A DNA stretch of 64,000 nucleotides, taken from Teichococcus oryzae. Lineage in GTDB: Bacteria > Pseudomonadota > Alphaproteobacteria > Acetobacterales > Acetobacteraceae. Shown here piece by piece: positions 61,780 to 64,000 of the stretch. The translations under genes were made by a program, and so were the position numbers. Numbering within the stretch: position 1 is the first letter of the stretch; every line of letters begins with the position of its first letter. The stretch covers positions 62,001 through 126,000 of the forward strand of contig NZ_VUKA01000004.1 in assembly GCF_008386565.1 (NCBI RefSeq), written 5' to 3'. A model generated the notes under the pieces. It saw nothing but the letters and a program-made list of their open reading frames with translations, was not told the DNA's origin and did not search any database.

Positions 61780-62922
61780 ATGAACGGAAGCAACAGCGCG
61801 CGCCGGGCCTGGCGCGCGCTGGCGCTGTTCTGGATGGGGGTGCTGGTGGGAGCCGGCGGCACGGCGGTGATGCTGGACCGGCTGGGCCCGCCACCCGCCC
61901 CGCCTGCCGCGTCCTCAGCGCCGCCCCGCCTCGCGGGCGCTTCCAACCCGGCGCCGCCGGCCCCGGCACCTCCGGCCGAAGCACCTTTGGCCGAGCCGCC
62001 GCCTGATGTTCTGGCTGCCGCGCCCCTGCCGCCCGTCCCGGCGCCGGAACCCTGGCAGGCCCCGCCCGAGGCGCCGCCGCCGCCGCCCCTGCCGCCGGCT
62101 CCAGCCGAGGCCATGGCGCCCGCCATCGCGGCCCCCGACCCCGCGCTGCTGGAGCCATCGGAGCATGGGCCCTTGCCGCGCATCGCGCCGGATGGGCGCG
62201 TGCCGCGGCAGGTTTACGCCGCGCCGGCGGCGGCCCCCGCCGGCAAGCCGCGCATCGCGCTGATCATTGGCGGCTTCGGCCTGTCCGCGCCCCGCGCGGA
62301 AGAAGCGATCCGCCGCCTTCCCGCCGCCGCCACCCTGGCCTTCGGGCCGCTGCCGGCGCGGGCCGACCTGCTGCTGGATCAGGCACGGCGGCGCGGCATG
62401 GAGGTGCTGCTGGCGCTGCCCCTCGATTCCGCCGGCGCCGCGCCCGCCGACCACCTGCTGCGCGCCTCGCGGAGCTGGGAGGACAATGCGGACCGCCTGG
62501 CCCGCGCCCTGGGCAGCTTCGCCGGCTATCCCGGCGTCATCGGGGCCCAGGGCGGACAGCGGGGCGAGCGCTTCGCCGCCGACGCCGCGCAACTGCGGGC
62601 GCTGGAGGCGGCGCTGGAAGCGCGCGGCCTGTTCTACATCGATGCCCGCCCCGGCGCCGCCGCCCCCGCCGCCGTCTGGGGCGCCGCGATCGACCAGGTG
62701 CTGGACGAGCCGCTGACCGGCGGCGAGGTGCAGTTCCGGCTGGAAGCGCTGGAAGCCGCCGCGCGGCGGAAGGGCAGCGCCCTGGGCCTGGCCGGCGAGC
62801 CTTCGCCCATCCTGGTGGACCGGATCGCCGCCTGGGCCGCCAGCCTGCCGCAACGCGGCGTGGCGCTGGTTCCCGCCAGCGCCGTGGCGCGCCCGCCTCC
62901 GGCCCTGGCCGAGGCACCCTGA
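61780..62922 (+). CDS. Divergent polysaccharide deacetylase family protein (YibQ/DUF610-like)
   Basis: A 380-residue protein. One N-terminal helix (LALFWMGVLVGAGGTAVMLD) anchors it; residues about 35-130 are a long Pro/Ala linker; the C-terminal domain (about 155-370) has the fold landmarks RIALIIGGFGLSAPRAEEAI, AATLAFGPLPARADLLLDQA, and MEVLLALPLDSAG. These match the divergent deacetylase family that usually stands next to ctpA and envC in alphaproteobacteria. The metal triad of classical deacetylases is not clearly conserved, so catalysis is doubtful. Confidence 0.85.
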   Translation: MNGSNSARRAWRALALFWMGVLVGAGGTAVMLDRLGPPPAPPAASSAPPRLAGASNPAPPAPAPPAEAPLAEPPPDVLAAAPLPPVPAPEPWQAPPEAPPPPPLPPAPAEAMAPAIAAPDPALLEPSEHGPLPRIAPDGRVPRQVYAAPAAAPAGKPRIALIIGGFGLSAPRAEEAIRRLPAAATLAFGPLPARADLLLDQARRRGMEVLLALPLDSAGAAPADHLLRASRSWEDNADRLARALGSFAGYPGVIGAQGGQRGERFAADAAQLRALEAALEARGLFYIDARPGAAAPAAVWGAAIDQVLDEPLTGGEVQFRLEALEAAARRKGSALGLAGEPSPILVDRIAAWAASLPQRGVALVPASAVARPPPALAEAP

Positions 62923-62944
62923 TCCTTCTGCTGGATAGCCGCTG

Positions 62945-63418
62945 ATGCCTGACCTGCCTTACCGCCGCAATGTCGGCGCCGCCCTGTTCAACGCCGATGG
63001 CCGCGTGCTGGTCGCCCGCCGGGCCGATGTGGCGCGGGATGCCTGGCAATTGCCGCAGGGCGGGCTGGACGAGGGCGAGGACCCGCGCATCGCCGTGCTG
63101 CGCGAATTGCGGGAGGAAATCGGCACCGACCACGCCGAGATCATCGGCGAGGTCGGGGAATGGCTGAACTACGACCTGCCGCCCGAATTGCTGGGCAAGG
63201 CGCTGCGCGGCCGCTACCGGGGGCAGACGCAGAAATGGTTCGCGCTGCGCTTCCTGGGCGATGATTCCGAGATCCGCCTCGACCTCGACCCGCATCCCGA
63301 GTTCAATGCCTGGCGCTGGGCGGAGCTGGCCGAGTTGCCGGAGATCGTGGTGGCCTTCCGCCGCCCCATCTATCGCCGCCTCGCCGAGGAATTCGCCCGC
63401 TTCGCGCAAGGCGCCTGA
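62945..63418 (+). CDS. rppH: RNA pyrophosphohydrolase
   Basis: A 157-residue Nudix enzyme that removes pyrophosphate from the 5' end of mRNA and so starts decay. The opening LPYRRNVGAALFNADGRVLV, AWQLPQGG, the Nudix box GGLDEGEDPRIAVLRELREE (residues 39-58) and RGQTQKWFALRFLGDDSEI are diagnostic of RppH/NudH. Length is standard for the family. It follows the deacetylase gene by 22 bp, completing the envC-ctpA-deacetylase-rppH run. Confidence 0.95.
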   Translation: MPDLPYRRNVGAALFNADGRVLVARRADVARDAWQLPQGGLDEGEDPRIAVLRELREEIGTDHAEIIGEVGEWLNYDLPPELLGKALRGRYRGQTQKWFALRFLGDDSEIRLDLDPHPEFNAWRWAELAELPEIVVAFRRPIYRRLAEEFARFAQGA

Positions 63419-63434
63419 CCCGCGGAACCACCGC

Positions 63435-64000
63435 ATGCCGCAGAACATCTATGATGATCCGGATTTCTTCGCGGGCTACAGCCAGCTGGCCCGCTCGCGC
63501 AAAGGATTGGCGGCGGCCCCGGAATGGCCCGCCATCCAGGCGGTGCTGCCGCCCCTGGCGGGCCGCGCCGTGGTGGATCTGGGCTGCGGCTTCGGCTGGT
63601 TCTGCCGCTGGGCGCGCCAACAGGGCGCGGCCAGCGTGCTGGGGCTCGACCTGTCGGAGCGGATGCTGGACCGCGCCCGCACCGGCACGGACGACCCGGC
63701 CATCGCCTATCGCCGGGCGGACCTGAACCGCCCGGCGCTGCCGGAAGCGGCGTTCGACCTCGCCTATTCCTCGCTGGTGCTGCATTACCTGGAGGATCTG
63801 CCGGCGCTGCTCGCGGCCCTCCGCCGGGCGCTGCGGCCGGGCGGCCATTTCGTGTTCACCGCCGAGCATCCGGTCTTCACCGCGCCCTCCCGCCCGGGCT
63901 GGGTCCGGGACGCGGAAGGACGCGACACCTGGCCGGTCGATGGCTATCTGCGGGAAGGGCCGCGCGTCACCGACTGGCTGGCGCCCGGCGTGGTGAAGCA
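63435..64000 (+). CDS. Class I SAM-dependent methyltransferase (3' end cut by window)
   Basis: The first 188 residues of a methyltransferase whose end lies beyond the window. Motif I is VVDLGCGFGWFCRWARQQGA, the acidic motif II is VLGLDLSERML, and YRRADLNRPALPEAAFDLAY and LRPGGHFVFTAEHPVF follow in order. The N-terminus MPQNIYDDPDFFAGYSQLAR is typical of small-molecule methyltransferases of the ubiE-like type. It begins 16 bp after rppH. Substrate unknown. Confidence 0.88.
   Translation, partial: MPQNIYDDPDFFAGYSQLARSRKGLAAAPEWPAIQAVLPPLAGRAVVDLGCGFGWFCRWARQQGAASVLGLDLSERMLDRARTGTDDPAIAYRRADLNRPALPEAAFDLAYSSLVLHYLEDLPALLAALRRALRPGGHFVFTAEHPVFTAPSRPGWVRDAEGRDTWPVDGYLREGPRVTDWLAPGVVK

Overview
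The window is a contiguous piece of chromosome from a very GC-rich (roughly 70 %) Gram-negative alphaproteobacterium. The gene set fits the Acetobacteraceae (Roseomonas-like relatives) within Rhodospirillales: a Suv3-type RNA helicase followed by an S4 protein, FdxA and CarD; FlaF/FlbT; tripartite-tricarboxylate (Bug) receptors; a fused STAS-MlaE permease; and a bacteriophytochrome. This placement is an inference from gene content, not from a marker phylogeny. About 65 protein genes and one tRNA fill the window densely on both strands, and many neighbours overlap by 1-4 bp. I see no phage, insertion sequence, CRISPR array, rRNA or plasmid function.

Layout. 1-7 kb: a metallophosphoesterase tail, an MFS transporter, and the helicase/S4/fdxA/carD run that ends in a strong bidirectional terminator facing a Bax-inhibitor-1 family gene. 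7-13.6 kb: a YbbA/YbbP-type ABC exporter divergent from tesA-thpR, then copper chaperone/sirtuin/uracil-glycosylase genes in tight overlap. 13.6-19.3 kb (minus strand): nucleotidyltransferase, metallopeptidase, glycine-zipper lipoprotein, CBS protein, Tat serine protease, pssA-psd and a LysM protein. 19.4-24.7 kb: cytochrome b561 and a c-type cytochrome, tRNA-Pro(CGG), a TorF-like porin, apt, an unrecognised exported protein, and flaF-flbT.

24.9-36 kb: a TPR-methyltransferase, fhs, a Bug receptor, OmpW, an MCE/Mla lipid-transport operon joined to an amine oxidase, and YccF. 36-45.4 kb: a BisC/TorA-type molybdoenzyme, a cupin, a patatin, heme oxygenase plus bacteriophytochrome, purD and a GST. 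45.4-52.1 kb: xseA, an M23 peptidase, a small unknown protein, an LpxL-type acyltransferase, a Tim44-domain protein and a family-5 solute-binding protein. 52.1-64 kb: an MHYT-PAS hybrid kinase, a DUF1501/DUF1800 pair, then gpmI, envC-like, ctpA, YibQ-like deacetylase, rppH and a truncated methyltransferase.

The genes serve mainly housekeeping and envelope biology: phospholipid synthesis, retrograde lipid transport, lipid A acylation, murein remodelling and outer-membrane porins, plus two sensory systems (red/far-red light through heme oxygenase and phytochrome; a membrane MHYT kinase). I did not find a clear undescribed multi-gene system. The best leads are local: two divergent genes whose start codons overlap inside GCATGC, a codon-usage anomaly inside the helicase gene, a sharp operator-like palindrome before a Bug receptor, orphan flagellin regulators, and a lipid-transport operon with an amine oxidase attached.
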